DNA from: Immundisolibacteraceae bacterium
Lineage (GTDB): Bacteria; Pseudomonadota; Gammaproteobacteria; Immundisolibacterales; Immundisolibacteraceae
Direction: 5' to 3'
Assembly (NCBI GenBank): GCA_016763355.1
Contig: JAESTY010000120.1
Location: forward strand, 1-12,651
DNA: 12,651 nt
Shown here: piece by piece, positions 6,201 through 12,545 of the stretch
Layout: each line of letters begins with the position of its first letter
Position numbering within the stretch: position 1 is the first letter of the stretch
Notes under the pieces: model-generated
The model's database searches: none
Told to the model about the DNA's origin: nothing
What the model saw: the letters and a program-made list of their open reading frames with translations, nothing else
Program-made: the position numbers and the translations under genes

Positions 6201-7716
6201 CCAGGGAGGTAAACAAGATGCTTTGTCAGCCACTGCTCAACTTAAAGGCGATAAGGACAAGGTGCAATGGGGCATCTTTACACTGCTGCTAAGCGTCGCA
6301 GTGATCTCTTTAAAGCGCTTCCTTGCACGCACCGCCGAACACGTATTTGCAATGGACGCCCAGGAAATGATTCCGGAAAAAAATTATGCCAATGCTCGGC
6401 ACCTTATATCCAAGCCTAAAAAAGCTTTCGATGAAAACCACCTGCTAATCCGACCACCAAGAACCTTTATAAATAAACTAATTAAACTAACCAACGGTCC
6501 AAAATCAGTATTCGAGCTACGGGATATGGCAACTCCGCTCCACATCGGTGACGCCGTTCCCACCTGGGAACCACCCGACCCTGACTGTGAAGGTATTCTG
6601 CTAGTAAATTTTGAATGCAACCTACACGACCCGGACTACTGGCAAGGGAAGCTGGACTGGATCCACAAATTTCTTATTTTGCAGAACGATGGACAAAACA
6701 ATCCCCACATTGTGATCGTTTCGGAACTTGATTTTCTGCCCCGACTTACCGGTACCTACGGCGGACAGGGCGCCATACTGTCCCAGACTAACCGTCAACG
6801 AGCCTCCCAGTTAATCTCTCGATGCTGGAAAACCCGGTTTGACTCCGTCATCGATGATTCCAGTACCGATACAGAAGCCTGGATACGCCAGGTAATGTTG
6901 AAATTAATATTCATTGATCCCAGCAGACTTTTACAGGAATCACAGCAGATAGAACCACTCATTGAGGAACTTAGAACAGCGCTAAAAGACAGCCACTGCC
7001 CTGCTAATGACATTCAAAACATAAAACAACAGATCATTAACCGCTTAGATAACGCTCTGGAATTACAATCAGATGTTATTGATAAAGCACAAATGCAGCG
7101 TAGCCTTAATCTCGCTGCTGATAGCTGGCATGAGTGTAAGTGGGACACAGTAACCCGGGAAATCTGGTTTAACTTCATCACAGACCTGAATCGCCTTGAA
7201 GATAGTCTTAAGAACACACAGTCACACCCACGTAGCGTATTGATTCTCAACAGTTTCAAATCGGTCACGGAATTAGTTCGCGACCGGGCCGACGCACGGT
7301 TTCGCTATCTCTGGGCTCTGTGCAGCCCTCAGGAACGTCATCTGCTGTACCAACTTGCCAATGGCGAAATCTGCAACCCAAGAAATAGGGACGTGTTAAT
7401 TCATCTGATGCACCGGGATTTCATTATATATCGCCAGAGCTATCAGCTTAGTAGCGAAGCCTTCGGCCGCTTTGTGCTTGACGTGGTTAACGACGATATG
7501 ATCCAGGAGTGGGACCGAGTATCTGCAGACAATGTTTGGACTCAGTTACGTTGGCCAGTACTGGCATTCGTACTAGCGCTGTTCGCCGTGGTTTTCTGGA
7601 TGCGAGGCAGTTCAGTTGAGTCACTTGGACAAGTTCTGGTTTTGATAGCCACCCTACTACCGGCCCTCGGGTTGGGAAGCGGTGGTACCACGGGCGGGAC
7701 ACCAGAAATTAGTTAA
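3223..7716 (+). CDS. Giant multi-pass membrane protein: tandem extracytoplasmic sensors, degenerate NTPase-like domain, winged-helix-like segment, TM tail
   Basis: A 1497-residue inner-membrane protein with about 12 predicted helices. In order: TM1 (32-52), extracytoplasmic domain (53-300), TM2 (301-319), TM3 (335-359), a second extracytoplasmic domain (360-660) with a Cache-like signature YDLSTRSYFQQVMNGE (463-478), TM4 (661-682), TM5 (711-731), TM6 (742-762), TM7 (812-831), TM8 (836-860), TM9 (869-889), extracytoplasmic loop (890-1013), TM10 (1014-1033), a cytoplasmic domain (1034-1444) and a TM hairpin (1445-1484). The cytoplasmic domain resembles a P-loop NTPase with lost motifs: LLIRPPRTFINK (1074-1085) at the Walker A place and ILLVNFE (1125-1131) at Walker B. 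A winged-helix-like stretch covers about 1363-1419. The tail resembles the two-helix tails I recall on certain bacterial ATPases. No kinase, GGDEF, EAL, HAMP or chemotaxis module is visible. The GTG start has AAGGGGG 4 nt before it, and the next Met is far downstream. It probably senses an external small molecule; the output is unknown. Confidence 0.85.
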   Translation: MTNTTVTAQNQSPNGFFGSLSKLLPSNRALRTFVFGIAAAATPLVLYFFFYVGNQQQYLLDRNLRALNSTAQEFTARVNLLPHIIRFNRRDTKSPVNGQKTPNSSTVGTDQTQVRFFDNQLRTTSAADFKRNNPWLRRAVQSAHTSVNNCVEDRASSLKISNGKPTLIAKNCWDHSDKDGIKSIVNTVTVPLADLVPKQPNQAVFDGIIVISDDAKIQYASAGLEWITADLEGKIFSPDEVKKNKNSSFLPALPTQKLGQTDYVSQRVSLRNINMEGSFTLIGITTEQRFRQHLYKISPKYWLIILSVSLILLCAIPFLKTRFAGEIQSVRHRDIFLMGAGLLVAMAIVTILTLDVLAFQGVARELEKKTQNTADALNNRFSKEIQLWIDKINLEVKNGWPASSPGTFCGLNGQPYTHEKCPPKQLQQVSELDRLETLFALNQDGWVTGTEKTARKNPFPTRYDLSTRSYFQQVMNGETVCIDPTKNIQNRSRAEKNNSTENKNNRWAINHNRCSNKQFPAIIERVRTADQGLNLTLISFPLEKTDSTGKTQLVGVAAGRFLSLFGTVLHQPLSYAVIDSHSGDVIFHSDESRSLVEKFYEEIQHHELLEGAARSGKDWEGRVSYHGATHYTVLRKMHYPNWSLVVMFDTKIADALNFDTTAMTFLALLMSIIGLTTVFWVANKAIKAHLPQRRSIWVWPDTFGGHPAAATSLYQIITTVSVALIALQSLAIHHRADEPGYGWVLSIAILGWLLTASLITALQHSIDREARVSVSNKNPIYVSDQNQKNQFSALIQPTNKWLKLCEDKQNSVRWILWLSIVLSVCLIARLATHSWSLTLLFVFITPFILAPTPPFLALRLSPINRLRRAYVGCVTAMLVLIIVMPSAALFSESKKMALDAFRHYQKQQFAQDDQSRNASITRDWTQRVNAQNWVEHRSRYSDSDSYSRPNSPQRSWCEQITASSPLDILICYLPKVDPAATAIWLNLPVARNDQGGKQDALSATAQLKGDKDKVQWGIFTLLLSVAVISLKRFLARTAEHVFAMDAQEMIPEKNYANARHLISKPKKAFDENHLLIRPPRTFINKLIKLTNGPKSVFELRDMATPLHIGDAVPTWEPPDPDCEGILLVNFECNLHDPDYWQGKLDWIHKFLILQNDGQNNPHIVIVSELDFLPRLTGTYGGQGAILSQTNRQRASQLISRCWKTRFDSVIDDSSTDTEAWIRQVMLKLIFIDPSRLLQESQQIEPLIEELRTALKDSHCPANDIQNIKQQIINRLDNALELQSDVIDKAQMQRSLNLAADSWHECKWDTVTREIWFNFITDLNRLEDSLKNTQSHPRSVLILNSFKSVTELVRDRADARFRYLWALCSPQERHLLYQLANGEICNPRNRDVLIHLMHRDFIIYRQSYQLSSEAFGRFVLDVVNDDMIQEWDRVSADNVWTQLRWPVLAFVLALFAVVFWMRGSSVESLGQVLVLIATLLPALGLGSGGTTGGTPEIS
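6041..6063 (+). repeat. In-frame hexanucleotide tandem repeat inside the giant membrane protein
   Basis: ACTCGG, ACTCGG, ACTCGT and ACTCC follow one another, nearly four copies of a 6-nt unit. Translated, they give the Ser/Asp-rich run YSDSDSYS (residues 940-947) in the predicted extracytoplasmic loop between TM9 and TM10. Because the unit is a multiple of three, slippage would change the loop by two residues per step without breaking the frame. Confidence 0.7.
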
Positions 7717-7981
7717 TTAACCTGAAAAGCTGCTTGGCAACGAACTTTTTCAGTCGTTCTGGGTTCTGTTCGCTTGGCTCCTCTCGAACTAACTTTCGTC
7801 AAGTTACATTTTACCCAACCCTGTTCGCCGATTCCTGAGCCACGAGCAACCAAAACTGGCTCAAAATTGGCTACCGACTGCCAGCATTTTTGCCAACCTC
7901 TGCTACTCTATTACCCCGCTGGTTTAATCACTATGATGCATGATTTAAAGTTCCTACATGCCCCTCTATTACGGAATTTCA

Positions 7982-9205
7982 ATGCCACAATCGAGTTCAA
8001 TCAACCCCTCTGAAATGCTCGAACAACCACCACTGGCTGGCCTAAAAGTTATTGACGTATCCCGTGTTCTGGCCGGCCCCTACTGCGCCAACCTGCTTGG
8101 CCTGTTAGGTGCAGAGGTCACTAAGGTAGAAGGCCCTGGTGGTGACGAAGGCCGGGTTTGGCCGCCGCATCAGGGCGATATGGGTAGTAGCTTTCTGGCG
8201 CTTAATCTTAATAAACGTGGCATCGCCTTAAACCTGAAAAAACCGGAAGCCATTGAGGTTTTTAAAACTCTGATCACTGATGCGGACGTGCTGGTCGAGA
8301 ATTTCAAAACCGGCGAAATGGAGCGCTTTGGTCTTGACTGGCCCACTCTACAGGCGATTAATCCTCGGCTGGTTTACACCAGCATTTCTGCCTTTGGACG
8401 CACAGGCCCCAAGGCTAAAGATGCGGGCTACGAAGCCCTGGTTCAGGCCTATTCCGGCGCAATGGCGATTACCGGTTCTGCCGGCGGTGAGCCGGTAAGG
8501 TGCGGAGTCTCTTTTCTGGATATGGGTACCGGTGTGATGTCTGCGCTGGGCACCATGGCCGCACTATTAAGAAGAGGCATTACCGGCAAAGGTGGCAAAG
8601 TTGAGGCCTCATTACTGGGCACCTCGATGGGGCTAATGGCCAACGCCATGTCTAATTACCTGCAGCACGGCTCACAGCCGGAACGTATGGGCACCGCTCA
8701 CCCGCAGCTAGTTCCCTACCAAACCTACCCCACCGCTGATGGCATGGTGTTCATTGCTACCGGTAATCAGGGGCTCTGGGAACGACTTTGCAATGCTCTG
8801 GGCCTAGAACAACTGATCACCGATCCCCGGTTTATCACCAACCAGGTTCGGGTCGAACACCGCACAGAATGTGTCGGTGCGGTCAGTGAAGCACTGGCGA
8901 AACATCCAACCGATCAACTCATGACCTTGTTACACGACGCCCGAGTGCCCTGCTCCCAGGTTAACAAGTACGATTCATTAATGGCCGACGGCCAGGTCGA
9001 TGCGTTGGGGGTACTGGTCTCTGGAACCGATGCCGATTACGGTGAATTCCGGGTACCTGGGTTGCCGTTTTCGATTAGCGATTATGAGCCAGCTACGCCA
9101 ACAACTGCGCCGCGGGTTGGCGAGCACACGGTAGAACTGTTGCAGGAACTGGGCTATTCCGACATCCAGATTGACCAGCTTTATACCTGCGGTGCGGTGG
9201 CCTAA
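7982..9205 (+). CDS. Class III CoA-transferase (CaiB/BaiF family)
   Basis: Moves coenzyme A between organic acids through an enzyme-bound Asp anhydride; the natural substrates cannot be read from sequence. Numbering from 7982: N-terminal motif PLAGLKVIDVSRVLAGPYC (17-35), then NLNKRGIALNLK (about 74-85), the DVLVENFKTGEMERFGLDW region (about 101-119), SISAFGRTGP (about 134-143), and the catalytic Asp, D180, in SFLDMGTGVMSALG. At 407 residues it is full length. I chose the ATG at 7982 because a weak GGAA sits 6 nt upstream; an ATG at 7958 adds eight residues without a ribosome-binding site, and one at 8015 would also keep the whole domain. About 265 nt separate it from the membrane protein, with nothing recognisable in between. 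It ends 5 nt from the convergent metallohydrolase gene. No acyl-CoA dehydrogenase or ligase partner is present. Confidence 0.93.
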   Translation: MPQSSSINPSEMLEQPPLAGLKVIDVSRVLAGPYCANLLGLLGAEVTKVEGPGGDEGRVWPPHQGDMGSSFLALNLNKRGIALNLKKPEAIEVFKTLITDADVLVENFKTGEMERFGLDWPTLQAINPRLVYTSISAFGRTGPKAKDAGYEALVQAYSGAMAITGSAGGEPVRCGVSFLDMGTGVMSALGTMAALLRRGITGKGGKVEASLLGTSMGLMANAMSNYLQHGSQPERMGTAHPQLVPYQTYPTADGMVFIATGNQGLWERLCNALGLEQLITDPRFITNQVRVEHRTECVGAVSEALAKHPTDQLMTLLHDARVPCSQVNKYDSLMADGQVDALGVLVSGTDADYGEFRVPGLPFSISDYEPATPTTAPRVGEHTVELLQELGYSDIQIDQLYTCGAVA

Positions 9206-9210
9206 AACAG

Positions 9211-9924
9211 TTAGCTGGGCTCGTGTTCTAGCAGTAAGCTGCGGCGCGCTTGCCAATCCGGTAAATAGTGATCCATTAACCGATAAAAACGCTGATTATG
9301 GCCACGCTCCAACAGGTGGGTGAGTTCGTGAACCAGCACATATTCGATGCATTCTAGTGGCTTTTTCGCCAGTTCCAGGTTGATCCGAATCGCACCGCTG
9401 CTGGGGGTGCAACTACCCCAGCGAGTTTTCATTTTACGGACTTTGACCACACCAGCCGTAACCTTCATTTGAGTTTGCCACTGCTCGCTCATCGGCTTCA
9501 GAATCCCTGTTAACTGTGATCGATACCACTGGTCCAGTTGTTCAGCTCGCTGAGTTGCGGTGCTATCCGGCCGGCTTTGAATAACCAACTCATCAGTAAG
9601 TAAACTGACCTGCGGCCGTGCAGGGGTTGCTATTAAACGAAGCGGATAATCACAGCCCAAATAGGCATGCCGCTCACCTTCACACCAGCCAGGTTGAAAA
9701 ACGGCCGGTTGCTGATCGAAACGCCGCTGATGGCTACGAATCCAGTCAGCCTTAGACAGCACAAACTCACGCACCACTGCCATGCTCATTTTTTCGGGCA
9801 CGGACAGGTGCACGCCCCCCAATGGTGGGTGGACACGAAGATGCAGGTTTTTAATTTTTTTACGGGTAATTTCGATACGGATATCATCGATTACCAGCTG
9901 CTGTATGGGGCGAGACTTAGGCAA
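9211..9924 (-). CDS. YgjP-like (DUF45) zinc metallohydrolase, M48/SprT-type
   Basis: A 237-residue predicted zinc enzyme. The metal site is HELTHLLERGH (199-209): H199 and H203 as ligands, E200 as general base, and H209 as the third ligand. Upstream is the family's conserved MKTRWGSC (165-172). The N-terminal half has the usual strand-rich start, including KKIKNLHLRVHPP (22-34). Members are annotated as M48-family or SprT-type metallopeptidases; the E. coli relative YgjP has been linked to UTP pyrophosphatase activity, so peptidase function should not be assumed. It starts with TTG (9922-9924), chosen because the family's conserved strand begins within a few residues. Only a weak CGGA precedes it, and the next in-frame Met (M46) would remove conserved sequence. 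It is divergent from the TIGR02647 gene and convergent with the CoA-transferase gene. Confidence 0.9.
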   Translation of the reverse strand: MPKSRPIQQLVIDDIRIEITRKKIKNLHLRVHPPLGGVHLSVPEKMSMAVVREFVLSKADWIRSHQRRFDQQPAVFQPGWCEGERHAYLGCDYPLRLIATPARPQVSLLTDELVIQSRPDSTATQRAEQLDQWYRSQLTGILKPMSEQWQTQMKVTAGVVKVRKMKTRWGSCTPSSGAIRINLELAKKPLECIEYVLVHELTHLLERGHNQRFYRLMDHYLPDWQARRSLLLEHEPS

Positions 9925-10044
9925 GTTGAAGCGGTCCGAAATAATGAGCTAATAAACAACAATTTTATTTCCATTTTCAGGCATCAGCAAACCGGGCTTG
10001 TACTATGCTTTAACCTTATGATATTAGCGCACAGGAGATTGCCC

Positions 10045-10278
10045 ATGCCCTTTAATCCCGAGATTGCCGAAGAGCTCAACGTACTTGCCCTGTTCAACTC
10101 TGAAACTACCCAGGAAGGGGTTAAAATTCACTCCTCAGCCAGAGTCGAAGTTATCGCTGCAGCCGAGCGTCTGTATAAGAAAGAGCTTATCACCCAGGTC
10201 GATGGTGGCTACCTCACCGAACTCGGTCGCGCCGCGGCCAGCCACTCCGAGGACCTGCTGAGCATCATTCGCAGTTAA
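10045..10278 (+). CDS. TIGR02647 family small protein
   Basis: A 77-residue acidic, mostly helical protein matching, from memory, the TIGR02647 family of gammaproteobacteria, whose function is unknown. Recognisable stretches are MPFNPEIAEELNVLALFN (1-18), TTQEGVKIHSSA (20-31), and the C-terminal VDGGYLTELGRAAASHSEDL (52-71). Its helix-plus-short-wing pattern could fit a small winged-helix fold, but that is only a guess. The ATG at 10045 is clear: AGGAGA lies at 10033-10038, 6 nt upstream, and homologues begin with the same MPF. The open frame extends upstream to 9667, but that part overlaps the metallohydrolase gene on the other strand and is not family sequence. The J-like protein follows 52 nt later on the same strand, separated by a weak hairpin. 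Confidence 0.9.
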   Translation: MPFNPEIAEELNVLALFNSETTQEGVKIHSSARVEVIAAAERLYKKELITQVDGGYLTELGRAAASHSEDLLSIIRS

Positions 10279-10283
10279 CTTTC

Positions 10284-10301
10284 GGGGGCTATTCCGCTCC
10301 C
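10284..10301 (+). terminator. Weak stem-loop between the TIGR02647 and J-like genes
   Basis: GGGGGC (10284-10289) can pair with GCTCCC (10296-10301) around a 6-nt loop, with one G-U pair. What follows is AT-rich (ACCATTATTAATTAAAT) but is not a T run, so termination would be partial at best. It lies 6 nt after the TIGR02647 stop codon. Confidence 0.35.
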
Positions 10302-10330
10302 ACCATTATTAATTAAATCAGAACTCGGAC

Positions 10331-11485
10331 ATGACTGGATTAACTAACCGCGCCCAACCGAAAAAAAAACGCTCTCAATTCCAACAGCTCTGGGACCAGG
10401 CCGAAACCCTACAGGCTCAATTAGACCAACGTGCTGTTGACCTGGAACCACTACGGGCAACCATTAGCAAGCAGGTCTGGCCGCTGCAGCGGGAGTCTGC
10501 TGAGTCGAGTGTAAAGCTAGTCGAAAAGCTGGTTAAATTTGGTCACCGTAAAACCCTCAGCCGCTGGCAACGGGCTGAACTGCATGACTGGATACTCGAC
10601 CACATGGCGATTCTGCAAACCGCAGAAATGGTCGACGACAACCTCGAAGAGACCGTCACCCGATATGAAGCCTTTCGGTTTGATATCACCCTGAGTGAGG
10701 CTGACCCCAGGTCGCTTCAGGATCAGCTCCTGGATGGCCTTAATAGCCTGCGCCAATCCGAAACCGACAAGCAGGACCTGCAACGTAGCCAGGGTATCGA
10801 GCAGATGCTTGATCAATACCTGGGGCTGCCACCAGAGGTCACTGATCCCTACGACCCGCGTCAACAGGAGGCGTTAGAAGATTACGAAGAGCAGCGTGAA
10901 CTCAAGCGCGCCAAGGTCAGCGACATTGCCGCCGCCATGTTTGACGATTCCGATCCGTTTGAGCCAACCGATGAAGACGATGAGCTGAGTCCAGAAAACG
11001 ATTCCCTTCCTCGACTAGATAACAATACCTTTAAACGTATTTTTCGGATTACCGCCAGTGCCCTGCACCCGGACAAAGAACCCAACCCAGAGTTAAGAAA
11101 GCTGAAGCAGGGGTTAATGGCTGACTTGCTGGCTGCACGAAAACAGGGCGATCTGATGGCGATCATTACCCTTTATCAACAGCATGCCAACGACACCGAT
11201 ACGTTAAACCAAACCGACGAAAAGCAGTTGATGGCTATTCTGCAACAACAGGTTAAAAGACTCACCCATGACTATGATGCCTACCAGCCGGAATCACCGA
11301 TCGATGAACTCACCTGGAAGCTCTATCAATCATCATCGAAAAAAACTGAGCAGGCGATTGCTGAATACACCCTGCAGCTTGCCGACCGGGCCAGGTCCAA
11401 TCAAAAGATCGTCGAACAGCTGACCTCTTTAAAAAAACTAATGCCGTTCCTGGAAGCCCGTTACGATCTCGAAGAGCCGGTTTAA
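10331..11485 (+). CDS. J-domain-like protein with central HPD motif and long helical arms
   Basis: A 384-residue soluble, highly charged protein. HPD (246-248) sits in FRITASALHPDKEPNPELRK (238-257), followed by a helix ending ARKQGDLMAIITLYQ (269-283). This is the helix II/HPD/helix III layout of a J domain, with helix I short or absent. By analogy with DnaJ-type co-chaperones it may stimulate an Hsp70 (DnaK) ATPase, but only the HPD and its flanks support that. The N-terminal 160 residues and the C-terminal 90 are long amphipathic helices, possibly coiled coil. An acidic, probably disordered linker lies at about 171-231, with DDSDPFEPTDEDDE at 205-218. No Gly/Phe region or zinc-finger domain is present. 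The ATG at 10331 has only a poor ribosome-binding site. Its stop codon overlaps that of the convergent methyltransferase by 4 nt. Confidence 0.8.
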   Translation: MTGLTNRAQPKKKRSQFQQLWDQAETLQAQLDQRAVDLEPLRATISKQVWPLQRESAESSVKLVEKLVKFGHRKTLSRWQRAELHDWILDHMAILQTAEMVDDNLEETVTRYEAFRFDITLSEADPRSLQDQLLDGLNSLRQSETDKQDLQRSQGIEQMLDQYLGLPPEVTDPYDPRQQEALEDYEEQRELKRAKVSDIAAAMFDDSDPFEPTDEDDELSPENDSLPRLDNNTFKRIFRITASALHPDKEPNPELRKLKQGLMADLLAARKQGDLMAIITLYQQHANDTDTLNQTDEKQLMAILQQQVKRLTHDYDAYQPESPIDELTWKLYQSSSKKTEQAIAEYTLQLADRARSNQKIVEQLTSLKKLMPFLEARYDLEEPV

Positions 11486-12108
11486 CGGCGACTGACTATC
11501 GCCAACCAGGGTTGTTGCTGGCGCGGTTGCCCGGGTGGCCGATAGTAATGGTCAAGCACGCTAAAGCCAGCTTGCTGCAACAGCTCTTGAATAGGCTCAA
11601 GTTCCTGATAGGTACCGTAGCGGTCACCCTGCCAGCCCTCGGCCTCACCACGGGGTACCGACATAAACAGCACGCCGTCTTTTCGCAAGGCTGTGTGGCA
11701 ATCGGTTAATACCTGCGGCCATTGCTGGCTCGGCACATGAAACAGTGAGGCATTGGCAAAAATGCCATCGAAACAGTTCTCGCCGATATCCAGACTCAAA
11801 AACTGCTGGTGTAACACCGGACAACCGCTGTATTGACGAGCCATCTCACAAAACTCTGCACTACCATCCAGGCCCACCGGGCGATGACCGCGTTGTTTGA
11901 AAGTCTGCAGATCCCGGCCCGGACCACAACCAAAATCAAGAATATCCAACGCATCCTCAACCGGCAGCGCCGCCAGCAAAGCATCGATGTTCTGACTGAC
12001 GTCATGATCACGGGTACCTAACCAGAAACCCTGTGCACTGGCATCATAATGACCAATGGTTACCCGCTCGATTTCGTCGAGCATTTCCTGGGATTGCTTA
12101 AAATTCAA
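11482..12108 (-). CDS. Class I SAM-dependent methyltransferase
   Basis: A 208-residue Rossmann-fold methyltransferase of unknown substrate. Motif I is DILDFGCGPGRDL (55-67), the acidic residue after strand 2 is D81 in VGLDGSAEF (78-86), and the post-II region is FDGIFANASLFHVPSQQW (113-130). Motif III is GVLFMSVPRGEAEGW (145-159). HYDASAQGFWLGTRDHDVSQN (20-40) and YYRPPGQPRQQQPWL (188-202) are ordered like those of a widespread small-methyltransferase family that I recall but cannot name. The TTG start (12106-12108) has a perfect AGGAGG 9 nt upstream, and it overlaps the toxin stop codon in TTGA. It is therefore probably translationally coupled to the PIN toxin and shares its mRNA. Whether it belongs functionally to the toxin-antitoxin pair or merely lies downstream is open. 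Confidence 0.92.
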   Translation of the reverse strand: MNFKQSQEMLDEIERVTIGHYDASAQGFWLGTRDHDVSQNIDALLAALPVEDALDILDFGCGPGRDLQTFKQRGHRPVGLDGSAEFCEMARQYSGCPVLHQQFLSLDIGENCFDGIFANASLFHVPSQQWPQVLTDCHTALRKDGVLFMSVPRGEAEGWQGDRYGTYQELEPIQELLQQAGFSVLDHYYRPPGQPRQQQPWLAIVSRR

Positions 12109-12545
12109 CTTAACCTGCCTCCTGGAATCGGTTCGAAAGGATTAATAATTTCAACCCCACAACCCGCAAAATCATCGACGTTTCGGGTCACCAGCGTTAA
12201 TCCATGTGTAAGCGCTGTCGCAGCTATCTGCTTATCTAAAGAGTTTTCATGATTAGGAACCCGTAACCGTCCCCAAACCTGAGATTCATCAACCGAAAAA
12301 TCTAGAATGCTATCGGCGTATTCATCCAACATGACCTGTAACCACTGCTCCAACGCAAGCACCTGTTGCTGATCACCCCGATGCCGAATCAACTCAACTC
12401 CGCGACGCAACTCACCCACAGTCACCACACTGATATAACCTCGATCACCCGATTCAAATAGTTGATTAAAAAACCGCGTTACCCCGGAATTAGCCCGTTG
12501 TTGCTTGCGCTGTTCACTAATCACGTTGGTATCGAGTAAATACAT
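12105..12545 (-). CDS. vapC: PIN-domain ribonuclease toxin, VapC/FitB-like
   Basis: Toxin of a type II toxin-antitoxin pair; PIN proteins are Mg2+-dependent RNases that cut tRNA, rRNA or other RNA. It has 146 residues with the acidic active site visible: D5 in MYLLDTNVIS (1-10), E45 in VGELRRG (43-49), D104 in NSLDKQIAATA (101-111), and D124/D125 in TRNVDDF (120-126). The order and spacing match VapC/FitB proteins, and all four acidic positions appear intact, so the toxin should be active. The ATG at 12543-12545 shares one base with the stop codon of the upstream antitoxin (TAATG), the usual antitoxin-first order. No strong ribosome-binding site is seen, consistent with translational coupling. 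It is followed by a methyltransferase gene with a 4-nt overlap, an unusual third member. Confidence 0.93.
   Translation of the reverse strand: MYLLDTNVISEQRKQQRANSGVTRFFNQLFESGDRGYISVVTVGELRRGVELIRHRGDQQQVLALEQWLQVMLDEYADSILDFSVDESQVWGRLRVPNHENSLDKQIAATALTHGLTLVTRNVDDFAGCGVEIINPFEPIPGGRLS
12118..12123 (-). promoter_or_regulatory. Perfect Shine-Dalgarno inside the toxin gene, fixing the methyltransferase TTG start
   Basis: The minus strand reads AGGAGG, 9 nt before the TTG at 12106-12108. It lies in the last codons of the PIN toxin (the PGGRLS end), so translation of the two genes is probably linked. Confidence 0.75.

Noticed and set aside
7717..7957. Possible terminator AACGA...TCGTT after the membrane protein
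   Set aside because: Only a 5-bp stem with a 10-nt loop and no following T run.
7774..8013. 79-codon plus-strand frame between the membrane protein and the CoA-transferase
   Set aside because: It overlaps the CoA-transferase start in a different frame, has a compositionally odd translation, and shows no ribosome-binding site.
9998..10022. TTGTAC and TATGAT as a promoter for the TIGR02647 gene
   Set aside because: The spacer is only 13 nt, too short for a sigma-70 promoter; TATGAT alone is not enough.
9667..10044. Upstream extension of the TIGR02647 open frame (203 residues in total)
   Set aside because: It runs antisense across the metallohydrolase gene; the family sequence starts at the ATG 10045, which has AGGAGA in front.
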